From the NCBI RefSeq assembly GCF_026236535.1, contig NZ_JAHTMW010000007.1, forward strand, positions 62,001 through 126,000: a stretch of DNA of 64,000 nt, written 5' to 3'. A model generated the notes under the pieces. The model saw only the letters and a list, made by a program, of their open reading frames with translations, searched no databases and was not told where the DNA came from. The stretch is from Streptomyces sp. SKN60 (lineage in GTDB: Bacteria > Actinomycetota > Actinomycetes > Streptomycetales > Streptomycetaceae). Shown here one piece after another: positions 24,490 to 33,025 of the stretch (position 1 is the stretch's first letter; each line of letters starts with the position of its first letter). A program made the position numbers and the translations under genes.

Positions 24490-25515
24490 ATGACCGACCT
24501 TCACGCCTTCATCGCGGGGCTGCCCAAGGCCGAGCTGCACGTCCACCACGTCGGCTCCGCCTCGCCCCGTATCGTCGCCGAGCTGGCGGCCCGTCACCCG
24601 GACTCCAAGGTTCCGACCGATCCCGAGGCCCTGACGGACTACTTCACCTTCACCGACTTCGCCCACTTCATCGAGGTCTACCTCTCCGTCGTGGACCTGG
24701 TCCGCACCCCGGAGGACGTGCGGCTGCTCACCTTCGAGGTGGCCCGCGACATGGCCCGGCAGAACATCCGCTACGCGGAGCTGACCATCACCCCGTACAG
24801 CTCGACCCGCCGCGGCATCGACGAGCGCGCCTTCATGGCCGCCATCGAGGACGCCCGGCTCGCGGCCGAGAAGGAGCTCGGCGTGGTGCTGCGCTGGTGC
24901 TTCGACATCCCCGGCGAGGCGGGGCTCGAGGCGGCCGAGGAGACGGCGCGGCTCGCCGTCGAGCTGCGGCCCGAGGGTCTGGTCTCGTTCGGCCTCGGCG
25001 GACCGGAGATCGGTGTGCCGCGCCCGCAGTTCAAGCCGTACTTCGACCGGGCGCGGGCGGCCGGGCTGCGGTCCGTGCCGCACGCCGGCGAGACCACCGG
25101 ACCGGAGACGGTCTGGGACGCGATCAACGAGCTGGGCGCCGAGCGCATCGGCCACGGCACCAGCTCGGTCCAGGACCCGGAGCTCCTGAAGTACCTGGCG
25201 GAGCACCGGATCGCCCTGGAGGTGTGCCCCACCTCGAACATCGCGACCCGCGCCGTGGAGCGCCTGGAGGACCACCCCGTCAGGCAGATGGTGGAGGCCG
25301 GGGTGCTCGTCACGATCAACAGCGACGACCCGCCGATGTTCGGCAGCGACCTCAACAACGAGTACGCGGTGGCGGCCCGGCTGCTCGGTCTGGACGAGCG
25401 CGGTCTCGCGGCGCTCGCGAAGAACGCGGTGGAGGCCTCCTTCCTCGACGAGGCCGGCAAGGCGCGCCTCACCGAGGAGATCGACACGTACACGGAGCGC
25501 TGGATGTCGGCCTGA
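24490..25515 (+). CDS. Adenosine deaminase family amidohydrolase, possibly aminodeoxyfutalosine deaminase
   Basis: 341 residues. Metal and catalytic motifs of the family appear in order: ELHVHHVGSAS (HxH), a Gly-rich FGLGGPEIG, HAGETTGP (HxGE), IGHGTS and INSDDPPMFG. These bind one zinc and deaminate a purine 6-amino group. The first motif reads HVHHVGS rather than the HLHLDGS/HVHLDGS of true adenosine deaminases. In Streptomyces some members of this family act on 6-amino-6-deoxyfutalosine in menaquinone synthesis, so that substrate is a real alternative. The start is set by TACGAT just upstream and lack of any ribosome site. It heads a five-gene run with GDPD, methyltransferase, kinase and regulator. 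Confidence 0.88.
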   Translation: MTDLHAFIAGLPKAELHVHHVGSASPRIVAELAARHPDSKVPTDPEALTDYFTFTDFAHFIEVYLSVVDLVRTPEDVRLLTFEVARDMARQNIRYAELTITPYSSTRRGIDERAFMAAIEDARLAAEKELGVVLRWCFDIPGEAGLEAAEETARLAVELRPEGLVSFGLGGPEIGVPRPQFKPYFDRARAAGLRSVPHAGETTGPETVWDAINELGAERIGHGTSSVQDPELLKYLAEHRIALEVCPTSNIATRAVERLEDHPVRQMVEAGVLVTINSDDPPMFGSDLNNEYAVAARLLGLDERGLAALAKNAVEASFLDEAGKARLTEEIDTYTERWMSA

Positions 25516-25534
25516 CGCCCGGGAGAATGGGGCC

Positions 25535-26227
25535 ATGGATACCCCAGTCACCGTCGTCGGCCATCGCGGCGACCCCTACCGCGTCCGCGAGAACACCGTC
25601 CCCTCGATCGTCTCGGCGTTCGAGCGGGGCGCGGACGCGGTGGAGGTCGACGTCCGGCTCACCGAGGACGGCGTCCCGGTGCTGCTGCACGACGACACCC
25701 TGAAGCGGCTGTGGGGGTTCGACCGGCGGCTGGCCGGGCTGACCCTCGACGAGCTGCGGGAGATCACCGAGGACGGGGTGCCGACGCTGCGCGAGGCGCT
25801 GATCGCGGCCGGCCCGCACCGGCTGATGCTGGACCTGCCGGGCGGGAACGACGCCTCGGTCCGGAAGATCGTCGGCACGGTGCGCGAGTGCGGCGCGAGC
25901 GAGCGCGTCTACTACTGCGCGGGCGGCACGGCCATGCTCGACGTCCGGGCCGCCGACCCGGCCGCGGAGATCGCGCTGACCTGGAACACGCTGGCCCCGC
26001 CGCGCCCGGTGCTGCTCGACGCGGTGCGCCCGAGATGGCTCAACTACCGCTTCGGCCTGGCGAGTCGGCAGCTGGTCGAGCGGGTGCACCGGGCCGGCCT
26101 GCTGGTCTCGGTGTGGACCCCCGACACCCGGCGGAACATGCGTAAGCTGATCGGGAACGGGGTCGATTCGATCACCACCAATCGGGTCGACACGCTGGCC
26201 GCCGTCGTGCGAAAGGGCCGTGCATGA
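25535..26227 (+). CDS. Glycerophosphodiester phosphodiesterase
   Basis: 230 residues, no signal peptide, so cytosolic. GHRGDPYRVRENTVPSIVSA carries the catalytic HRG and the ENT motif. ADAVEVDVRLTEDGVPVLLH (E-x-D) and HDDTLKR supply the metal ligands and second His. VWTPDTRRNMRKLIGNGVDS is the usual C-terminal strand. It should hydrolyse glycerophosphodiesters to glycerol-3-phosphate and an alcohol. It lies 19 bases after the deaminase gene, and its stop overlaps the next start (ATGA). Confidence 0.92.
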   Translation: MDTPVTVVGHRGDPYRVRENTVPSIVSAFERGADAVEVDVRLTEDGVPVLLHDDTLKRLWGFDRRLAGLTLDELREITEDGVPTLREALIAAGPHRLMLDLPGGNDASVRKIVGTVRECGASERVYYCAGGTAMLDVRAADPAAEIALTWNTLAPPRPVLLDAVRPRWLNYRFGLASRQLVERVHRAGLLVSVWTPDTRRNMRKLIGNGVDSITTNRVDTLAAVVRKGRA

Positions 26228-27003
26228 ACGACAGGATCCGCACCGACATCGCGCACAACGCGCGCGTGTGGAACTACTGGCTCGGCGGCAAGGACTACTA
26301 CCCGGTGGACCGGGAGGTCGGCGACCGGGTCACCGCCTTCCATCCGAGCATCGGCGCCGTGGCCCGCGCCGACCGCGCCTTCCTCGGCCGCGCGGTGACC
26401 CGGCTGACCGCCGGGGCCGGCATCCGCCAGTTCCTGGACATCGGCACCGGACTGCCCACCGCCGACAACACCCACGAGGTCGCCCAGCGGATCGCGCCGG
26501 ACTCCCGGATCGTCTACGTCGACAACGACCCGATCGTCCTCACCCACGCCCGCGCGCTGCTCACCGGCACCCCCGAGGGCCGCACGGAGTACGTGGACGC
26601 CGACGCCCGGGACCCCGAGCGGATCCTCGCGGCGGCCGCCGGGACGCTCGACCTCTCGCGGCCGGTCGCCGTGCTGATACTGGGCATCCTCAACTTCGTC
26701 CTCGACCTCGACGAGGCCCGCGCGATCGTCCGGACCCTCATGGACGCGGTGCCGTCCGGCAGCTATCTGGTCGTCACGCATCCGACGTACGACCCCGAGG
26801 TGGGCGGCGAGGCCAACGTGGCGGCCATGGAGTTCTGGAACGCCAACGCCACCCCGCCGATCACCGCCCGCAGCCGCGCCGAGTTCGCCTCCTTCCTCGA
26901 CGGGCTCGACGTCCTGGAGCCGGGCATCGTGTCCTGCGCCCGCTGGCAGGCGCCGGAGGCGGCGGACGTCGCCCAGTACGGAGCGGTGGCGCGCAAGCCG
27001 TAA
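26224..27003 (+). CDS. S-adenosyl methyltransferase of the DUF574 family
   Basis: 259 residues. The N-terminal pattern IAHNARVWNYWLGGKDYYPV is the DUF574 signature. The SAM-binding segment is FLDIGTGLPTADNTHEVAQ with acidic VYVDNDPIVLTHARALL. Streptomyces carry many copies of this family, and no substrate is firmly known to me. The start overlaps the phosphodiesterase stop by four bases, and its TAA shares a base with the kinase ATG, so it is translated as part of the run. Confidence 0.92.
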   Translation: MNDRIRTDIAHNARVWNYWLGGKDYYPVDREVGDRVTAFHPSIGAVARADRAFLGRAVTRLTAGAGIRQFLDIGTGLPTADNTHEVAQRIAPDSRIVYVDNDPIVLTHARALLTGTPEGRTEYVDADARDPERILAAAAGTLDLSRPVAVLILGILNFVLDLDEARAIVRTLMDAVPSGSYLVVTHPTYDPEVGGEANVAAMEFWNANATPPITARSRAEFASFLDGLDVLEPGIVSCARWQAPEAADVAQYGAVARKP

Positions 27004-28184
27004 TGCGGATACGGGGGACGACGGGAACGCGGGACGCGGGGGCCCGCGCACGGCTGCTCCGGGACCGGCTGCGGTCCCGGGCCGAGGCCAATCCATGGGC
27101 GGTCGACATCGGTCTGGCCCTGCTCGTGCAGGCGGCGATGACGATGCCGTTCGTGGTGCCGCGCGGCCCGGAGCTCGAACCGGCGACCTGGCCGGCGTAC
27201 GGACTGACCACGCTCACCGTCGTGCCGCTGGTGTGGCGGCGCAGGGCCCCGCTGGCGGTGCTGCTCGCGGTGATCGCGGCGAGCGCGCTCTACCGGCTGG
27301 CCCTGGAGGGGCCGGGGCAGCCGCTGCCGTACACCGGCCTGGTGTGCCTCTACACGATCGCGGTGCTCTCGCCGCCGTGGAAACGCCTCGCGGCCGGGAT
27401 CCTGGTGACGGTCGCGGTGCCGGTCTCGGTGTGGCTCAACACCCAGTCGGCGCGCGAACTCACCTTCTCCCTCTTCGTGTTCGGCGCCGCCTACGCCTTC
27501 GGCCGGCTCACCGACGCCCGGCAGCGGGCCCACCGGGTCGACGCCGAGCGGGCCGCGGCCCGCGAACGGGCCAGGATCGCCCGGGAGATGCACGACATCC
27601 TGTCGCACGCGGTCAGCCTGATGATCGTGCAGGCGGAGGCCGGGCCGGTGGCGGTACGGGCGGCGCCGGAGCGGGCCGAGGCCGCGTTCGACGCGATCTC
27701 CGCGACCGGCCGGGACGCGATGGTCCAACTGCGCCGGATGCTGGGCGTGTTGCGCGAGGACGCGAGCGGCCCGGCGGCCCCGCGCGCGCCGCAGCCGGAT
27801 CTCGCGGACCTCCCGGCGCTCCTGGAGCGGGTGCGGTCGGGCGGTCTGAGCGTCGGGTACGCGACGGAGGGCGGGGTGCGGGCGCTGCCCGCGGCGACCG
27901 GGGCGAGCGTCTACCGGATCGTGCAGGAGGCGCTGACGAACGTGGTGAAGCACGCCCGGGCCCGTACGGTCGACGTCCGGCTCGCCCACGCCGACGGCGT
28001 CCTGCGGGTCACGGTGACCGACGACGGGCGCGGCCCGCAGGGCGGCCCCGGCGGGCACGGTCTCGTGGGCATCCGGGAGCGGGCCGCCGCGCACGGCGGG
28101 ACGGCGCGCACGGGCCCCGGCCCGGACGGCCGGGGGTTCGAGGTGCGGGTTCTGCTCCCCGTACGGACAGAGGGGGAGAGATGA
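27003..28184 (+). CDS. Two-component sensor histidine kinase, NarL/DesK type
   Basis: 393 residues. About five hydrophobic helices span residues 35-165. The dimerisation/phosphoacceptor helix holds EMHDILSHAVSLMIVQAEAG with the phosphorylated His (HisKA_3 type). The ATPase part has IVQEALTNVVKHARA (N box) and VTDDGRGP with HGLVGIRERAAAHGG (G boxes). It should phosphorylate the response regulator encoded next, with which it overlaps by four bases. Very short extracellular loops suggest it senses something in or at the membrane. Confidence 0.94.
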   Translation: MRIRGTTGTRDAGARARLLRDRLRSRAEANPWAVDIGLALLVQAAMTMPFVVPRGPELEPATWPAYGLTTLTVVPLVWRRRAPLAVLLAVIAASALYRLALEGPGQPLPYTGLVCLYTIAVLSPPWKRLAAGILVTVAVPVSVWLNTQSARELTFSLFVFGAAYAFGRLTDARQRAHRVDAERAAARERARIAREMHDILSHAVSLMIVQAEAGPVAVRAAPERAEAAFDAISATGRDAMVQLRRMLGVLREDASGPAAPRAPQPDLADLPALLERVRSGGLSVGYATEGGVRALPAATGASVYRIVQEALTNVVKHARARTVDVRLAHADGVLRVTVTDDGRGPQGGPGGHGLVGIRERAAAHGGTARTGPGPDGRGFEVRVLLPVRTEGER

Positions 28185-28903
28185 CGATCCGGGTGGTGGT
28201 GGCGGACGACCAGGAACTGGTCCGCAGCGGCTTCGCGATGATCCTGGACGCGCAGCCGGACATCGAGGTGGTGGCGGAGGCCGGGGACGGCACGGCGGCC
28301 GTCGAGGCGGTGCGGCGGCTCGCGCCCGACGTGGCGCTGCTCGACATCCGGATGCCCAGGACCGACGGCATCGAGGCCTGCCGGACGATCAGCGCGGAGT
28401 CCGGCTGCCGGACGGTGATGCTGACGACCTTCGACACCGACGCGTATGTGTACGAGGCGCTGCACGCGGGCGCGAGCGGCTTCCTCCTGAAGGACGTGCG
28501 CCGCGACGACCTGGTGCACGCGGTACGGGTGGTGGCGGCGGGCGACTCGCTGCTCGCGCCGTCCGTGGCGCGGCGCCTGGTGGAGCAGTACACGGCGGGC
28601 GGGCCGCGCCCCGGCGGCCCGGCCCGGACCGCCGATCCCCGGCTCGACGTCCTCACCGGGCGGGAGCGCGAGACGCTGCTGCTGCTCGCCCGCGGCCTGT
28701 CGAACGCGGAGATCGCGGCGGAGCTGGTGGTCAGCGACCACACGGTGAAGACGCACGTCGGCAACGTCCTCGCCAAGCTGGGGCTGCGGGACCGCATCCA
28801 GGCGGTGATCTGCGCGTACGAGACGGGCCTGGTCGCGGCGGGCTCTCCCCCGCCCGGGGGAGCCGGCGGCGCGGGCGCCTCCCCCGGGCGGGCGAGGAAG
28901 TAG
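28181..28903 (+). CDS. Two-component response regulator, NarL/FixJ family
   Basis: 240 residues. The receiver domain (1-120) has the acidic pair in VVVADDQELVRSG, the phosphoacceptor Asp in VALLDIRMPRTDG, Thr in MLTTFDTD and Lys in GFLLKDVRRDD. The LuxR-type HTH (about 155-215) reads LTGRERETLLLLARGLSNA then VSDHTVKTHVGNVLAKLGL. The last 20 residues are a Gly/Pro/Ala tail. It should activate transcription when phosphorylated by the upstream kinase. Targets are unknown. Confidence 0.95.
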   Translation: MTIRVVVADDQELVRSGFAMILDAQPDIEVVAEAGDGTAAVEAVRRLAPDVALLDIRMPRTDGIEACRTISAESGCRTVMLTTFDTDAYVYEALHAGASGFLLKDVRRDDLVHAVRVVAAGDSLLAPSVARRLVEQYTAGGPRPGGPARTADPRLDVLTGRERETLLLLARGLSNAEIAAELVVSDHTVKTHVGNVLAKLGLRDRIQAVICAYETGLVAAGSPPPGGAGGAGASPGRARK

Positions 28904-28999
28904 CCGCCGGAAGACCGCCGGTGCGGGCGATCCGCCGGTCGTCGCAGGTCAGCAGGATGGAGCCATCGAGAACAACGGCTCAGACCCATGGAGTTGACC

Positions 29000-30169
29000 A
29001 TGCGGAAGTCCACCCGCGCCCTGCTCGCCGCCGCCCTGGTCCTGGGCGTCACCGCCGGCCCGGCGTCCCTCGCCCCGGCCTTCGCCGCCCCGGCCCGGGC
29101 AATGGCCCAGGCCCCGACGGCGCCCGACCTGTCGGCGGTGATCGCCGGCCTCCCGTCGAAGGACGCGACGGCGGCCCTGGTCCGGGTCGGCGGCACCGAG
29201 GGCGCCTGGCAGGGCAGTGCGGGCGTGCACGACCTCACGACCGGCCGCCCGGCGGACCCGGGCGCCCGCTTCCGGGCCGGTTCGGTGACCAAGGTGTTCA
29301 CGGCCGCGGTCGTCCTGCAGCTGGCGGCCGAGGGCCGGATCGGCCTGGACCGCCCGGCCCGCTCGTACCTCCCGGAGCTGATCCCGGCGGCGTACGGAGG
29401 CGTCACCGTACGCCAGTTGCTCGACCACACCCACGGCATCCCGGCGGCGCACCTGCCGGGCGAGACGGTCGAGGAGTGGTACGCGCGCCGCTTCGTCGAG
29501 CACGACCCGCGTGACCTGGTGCGCGACGCGACCGCGCGGCCGCGGGAGTTCGCCCCCGGCGAGAAGCAGCACTATCTGAACATCGGCTACACGATCGCCG
29601 GTCTGATCGTCGAGCGCGTCACGGGTGACTCGTACGAGCACCAGGTGGCGTCCCGGGTGCTGCGGCCGCTCGGTCTGAAGGACACGTACTTCCCGGGCGG
29701 CAGCCCCCGGATCGAGGGCCGGCACAACCACGGGTACCAGTGGATGCGCCTTGAGGACGGGACGACCGGGCTGCGGGACGTGACCGTGTGGGGCGTCACG
29801 GACGGCTGGGCGGCGGGCGATCTGATCTCGACCACCGCGGACCTGGAGCGGTTCACGCGGGCCCTGTTCGGCGGCCGGGTGGTGCGCGGACCGCTCCTGG
29901 AGGAGATGTTCACGCTGCCGAAGGTGGCGGACTTCGGGTCGGGCGACCCGGCCGCGTACAGCGTCGGCCTGTCGATGAAGAAGCTGGGCGGGCGCGAGGT
30001 GTGGGGCAAGACCGGTGGCCGCTGGGGCTACAACGCGGCCATCGCCTCCACCCGCCACGGCGAGCGGACCCTGGTCTACAGCGTCAACTCGACGGACGCC
30101 AAGGGCCAGGAGATGAACAAGGTGGCGCTGAACCTCATGCTGGCGACGTTCGGGGCGCCGTCGGAGTGA
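29000..30169 (+). CDS. Secreted serine hydrolase, D,D-carboxypeptidase/class C beta-lactamase fold
   Basis: 389 residues from the ATG at 29000, chosen because GGAG lies seven bases upstream; an ATG four codons earlier (28988) lacks this. A Sec signal peptide ends around AFAA. The three active-site motifs are SVTK (nucleophile Ser and Lys), YLN and KTG in GKTGGRWG. It resembles the R61-type carboxypeptidase of Streptomyces. The role is cell wall peptide trimming or an esterase; substrate is open. The 3' end overlaps a convergent membrane protein gene by 35 bases. Confidence 0.92.
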   Translation: MRKSTRALLAAALVLGVTAGPASLAPAFAAPARAMAQAPTAPDLSAVIAGLPSKDATAALVRVGGTEGAWQGSAGVHDLTTGRPADPGARFRAGSVTKVFTAAVVLQLAAEGRIGLDRPARSYLPELIPAAYGGVTVRQLLDHTHGIPAAHLPGETVEEWYARRFVEHDPRDLVRDATARPREFAPGEKQHYLNIGYTIAGLIVERVTGDSYEHQVASRVLRPLGLKDTYFPGGSPRIEGRHNHGYQWMRLEDGTTGLRDVTVWGVTDGWAAGDLISTTADLERFTRALFGGRVVRGPLLEEMFTLPKVADFGSGDPAAYSVGLSMKKLGGREVWGKTGGRWGYNAAIASTRHGERTLVYSVNSTDAKGQEMNKVALNLMLATFGAPSE

Positions 30170-30707
30170 CCGCGCCCGGTGCTTCCGCCGCCTCCAGGGC
30201 TTCGAGCGCTTCGAGGCGCTTGATCAGCCGGCGTACGGCGAGCAGCGGCAGGATGCCGAGGACCCCGAAGGACATGTCGATCACCGACCACCAGAAGGGG
30301 ATGCCGCGGATCGGTCCGCAGATCAGGGCGAGCGGGATGATGCCGACGCAGGCGATCATGCCGAACTCGATGACCCAGATGTTGCGGACCGGGTCGCGGT
30401 AGGGCCCGTAGAAGGCGACGGCGATGACGAGGTGGGCGAAGGCCAGCCAGTCGGTGCCGTAGAGGAGGTACGGGGCCCGGGCGTCGGCCCCTTCGAGCCC
30501 GGTCCGCACCCGGGAGCTCCACTCGGCGAGGCCGGGGAAGGCGTCGGCGAGCGGGGCGGCCCAGCCGTCCAGGGCGCCGTCGGCCAGGCGGACTTCGGTG
30601 ACCAGCGGGAACGCGGTGGCCCCGCTGAGCACCAGGCAGACGATGAAGACGACCAGCCAGACGCGGATGCGCTTGAGGAGGGCTCTCGGCCCGTTCGTGT
30701 CGTTCAT
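30135..30707 (-). CDS. Small four-helix membrane protein, unknown
   Basis: 190 residues. Hydrophobic segments: VWLVVFIVCLVLSGATAF, LLYGTDWLAFAHLVIAVAFY, IEFGMIACVGIIPLALICG and VIDMSFGVLGILPLLAV. The C-terminus is a short Glu/Ala repeat (RLEALEALEAAEAPG). It has no motif that I recognise. The last 35 bases run antisense to the serine hydrolase gene. Confidence 0.75.
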   Translation of the reverse strand: MNDTNGPRALLKRIRVWLVVFIVCLVLSGATAFPLVTEVRLADGALDGWAAPLADAFPGLAEWSSRVRTGLEGADARAPYLLYGTDWLAFAHLVIAVAFYGPYRDPVRNIWVIEFGMIACVGIIPLALICGPIRGIPFWWSVIDMSFGVLGILPLLAVRRLIKRLEALEALEAAEAPGAVTPTAPRTSPA

Positions 30708-30738
30708 GGAAGGCAGCGTACGCCTCCCATGAACGCGT

Positions 30739-31287
30739 TCAAAAACGGGGTCGCCGGGTGAGCCGGCGCGCCACCGCGTGCGAGACGGCGGTCGCCCCGC
30801 CCGCGAGCGCGAGTCCCGCGAGCACGTCCCGGCCCCGGGTGGGCCGCAGCACCCCGGCGCGGCGCAGCCGCCCGCGCGCCCAGAGGGTGAAGGGGATGAC
30901 CAGCAGCGGCGAGGTGACCGATCCGGGGGTCACCCCGCGGACGGCGGCGGCCTGCGCGAGGTGCACCAGGCCGTGCAGGCCGAAGCCGTTCAACGCGCCC
31001 TGGTAGAAGGCGGACCGGCCGCCGGTGCGGTGTCCGGCGACGGCGGCCGCACCGACGATGGCGGCCATCACCCCGACGGCGGCCCGGAATTCCCGGTCGT
31101 CGACCGACCCGAGCGCCTGCCACACCGCCTCCGGCGCGCCCGGGAAGCGTTCCTTGAGGCCCGGCAGGTTCTCGCGCATCCAGCCCGGCCCGTACAGCAC
31201 CTCCTCGGTGTCGTGCAGCGCCCAGGCGGCGAACAGTCCATAGGCGACGGCTGAGTTGATCGCTGAGTTGATCCCCGTATCGGTCAT
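30739..31287 (-). CDS. HXXEE-domain membrane protein
   Basis: 182 residues. WALHDTEEVLYGP near residue 22-34 is the H-x-x-E-E motif naming the family. GLHGLVHLAQ gives a second His cluster and SPLLVIPFTLW is a further hydrophobic helix. Family function is unknown; the His/Glu set may bind metal. The N-terminus INSAINSA comes from a 12-base tandem duplication (31250-31273). No clear Shine-Dalgarno precedes the ATG at 31287. Confidence 0.8.
   Translation of the reverse strand: MTDTGINSAINSAVAYGLFAAWALHDTEEVLYGPGWMRENLPGLKERFPGAPEAVWQALGSVDDREFRAAVGVMAAIVGAAAVAGHRTGGRSAFYQGALNGFGLHGLVHLAQAAAVRGVTPGSVTSPLLVIPFTLWARGRLRRAGVLRPTRGRDVLAGLALAGGATAVSHAVARRLTRRPRF
31250..31273. repeat. 12-base tandem duplication in the HXXEE gene start
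   Basis: GCTGAGTTGATC occurs twice head to tail (31250-31261, 31262-31273), encoding INSA twice on the minus strand. This looks like a recent slippage event. Confidence 0.9.
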
Positions 31288-31326
31288 GGGTACGGCTTAT
31301 CACGGCGCGGCGGCGCACCGACGGGC

Positions 31327-31365
31327 GCGGCCCCGGCACCCTGTCGATCAGGGTGCCGGGGCCGC
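31327..31365 (-). terminator. Perfect 17-bp hairpin after the second aminobutyraldehyde dehydrogenase
   Basis: GCGGCCCCGGCACCCTG (31327-31343) pairs exactly with CAGGGTGCCGGGGCCGC (31349-31365) around a TCGAT loop. It lies 20 bases past the stop at 31385. Confidence 0.9.
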
Positions 31366-31384
31366 GTCGCGGGGCCGGGAGGGA

Positions 31385-32821
31385 TCAGCCGAGCGAGGTC
31401 ATCACGTGCTTGATGCGCGTGTAGTCCTCGAAGCCGTAGCCCGAGAGGTCCTTGCCGTAGCCGGACTTCTTGAAGCCGCCGTGGGGCATCTCGGCGACCA
31501 GCGGGATGTGGGTGTTGATCCACACGCAGCCGAAGTCGAGCGCCTTGGACATGCGCATGGCGCGGGAGTGGTCCTTCGTCCAGACCGAGGACGCCAGGGC
31601 GTACTCGACGCCGTTGGCGAAGTCGAGGGCCTGGGCCTCGTCGGTGAAGGACTGGACGGTGATGACGGGGCCGAAGACCTCGTTCTGGATGATCTCGTCG
31701 TCCTGCTTGAGGCCGGAGACGACGGTCGGGGCGTAGAAGTAGCCCTTGTCGCCGACCCGGTGGCCGCCGGCCTCGACCTTGGCGTGCGCCGGGAGGCGGT
31801 CGATGAAGCCGGAGACCTGCTTCAGCTGGTTGGCGTTGTTGAGCGGGCCGTAGAGCACGTCCTCGTCGTCCGGCTGACCGGTCTTCGTCTCGGCGGCGGC
31901 CTTGGCGAGGGCGGCGACGAACTCGTCGTGGATGGACTCGTGCACGAGCACGCGGGTGGCGGCGGTGCAGTCCTGGCCGGCGTTGAAGAAGCCGGCGACG
32001 GAGATGTCCTCGACGGCCTTGTCGATGTCGGTGTCCTCGAAGACGACGACCGGGGCCTTGCCGCCGAGCTCCAGGTGGACGCGCTTGACGTCCTTGGCGG
32101 CGGACTCGGCGACCTGCATGCCGGCCCGGACCGAGCCGGTGATGGAGGCCATCGCCGGGGTGGGGTGCTCGACCATGGCGCGGCCGGTCTCGCGGTCGCC
32201 GCAGACGACGTTGAAGACGCCCTTGGGGACGATCTGCCCGATGATCTCGGCCATCAGGACGGTCGACGCCGGGGTGGTGTCCGAGGGCTTGAGGACGACG
32301 GTGTTGCCCGCGGCGAGCGCCGGGGCGAACTTCCACACGGCCATCATCATCGGGTAGTTCCACGGCGCGACCTGGGCGCAGACGCCCACCGGCTCGCGGC
32401 GGACGATCGAGGTCATGCCCTCCATGTACTCGCCGGCCGAGCGGCCCTCGAGCATCCGGGCGGCACCCGCGAAGAAGCGGATCTGGTCCACCATCGGCGG
32501 GATCTCCTCGCTCGCGGTGAGGGCGACCGGCTTGCCGGTGTTCTCGACCTCGGCGGCGATCAGGTCCTCGGCGCGCTCCTCGAAGGCGTCCGCGATCTTC
32601 AGGAGGACCTTCTGGCGCTCGGCGGGCGTGGTGTCGCGCCAGGCGGGGAAGGCGGCCGCGGCGGCCTCCATGGCGGCGTCGACGTCGGCCTGGCCCGACA
32701 GCGGGGAGGTGGCGTACACCTCACCGGTGGCCGGGTTGATCACGTCGATCGTGCGGCCGTCGGCCGCGTCCCGGAACTCCCCGTTGATGTAGTTGCGCAG
32801 CCGGCGCAGCTCGGTGGTCAC
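31385..32821 (-). CDS. Gamma-aminobutyraldehyde dehydrogenase, second copy
   Basis: 478 residues, ALDH superfamily. APWNYPMMMAVWKFAPALA binds the cofactor; the Glu is in LELGGKAPVVVF and the Cys in AGQDCTAATRVLV. NYINGEFRDAADGRTIDVIN at the start and PHGGFKKSGYGKDLSGYGFE at the end match the aminobutyraldehyde class. It is close in type to the enzyme at 21439-22959 but shorter at both ends. It is transcribed divergently from an Lrp regulator and an omega-aminotransferase, suggesting that the three act on the same diamine route (aminotransferase makes the aldehyde, this enzyme oxidises it). A perfect terminator follows. Confidence 0.92.
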   Translation of the reverse strand: MTTELRRLRNYINGEFRDAADGRTIDVINPATGEVYATSPLSGQADVDAAMEAAAAAFPAWRDTTPAERQKVLLKIADAFEERAEDLIAAEVENTGKPVALTASEEIPPMVDQIRFFAGAARMLEGRSAGEYMEGMTSIVRREPVGVCAQVAPWNYPMMMAVWKFAPALAAGNTVVLKPSDTTPASTVLMAEIIGQIVPKGVFNVVCGDRETGRAMVEHPTPAMASITGSVRAGMQVAESAAKDVKRVHLELGGKAPVVVFEDTDIDKAVEDISVAGFFNAGQDCTAATRVLVHESIHDEFVAALAKAAAETKTGQPDDEDVLYGPLNNANQLKQVSGFIDRLPAHAKVEAGGHRVGDKGYFYAPTVVSGLKQDDEIIQNEVFGPVITVQSFTDEAQALDFANGVEYALASSVWTKDHSRAMRMSKALDFGCVWINTHIPLVAEMPHGGFKKSGYGKDLSGYGFEDYTRIKHVMTSLG

Positions 32822-33025
32822 TTGCCACCCCTCCTGTCACGTTCTGTTCCGCACTCCGTCGTGCGGTGTCCCGATGTGCGAGACACCTCAGCCTAGTCGG
32901 TCCACTGACGCTTTCAACAGGCCCGACCCTCGCCAACTTCGGATTCAGTGTGATCGAGAGCCTTGAACAACGAATTTCATCGCTCTGGGGTTGCGAGAAC
33001 GACAGGTTCGGTGCACAGTGAAGTC

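Noticed and set aside
32963..33025. Longer N-terminus for the Lrp regulator
   Set aside because: The added 21 residues are unlike the family, and the GTG at 33026 has a Shine-Dalgarno-like GTGAAG.
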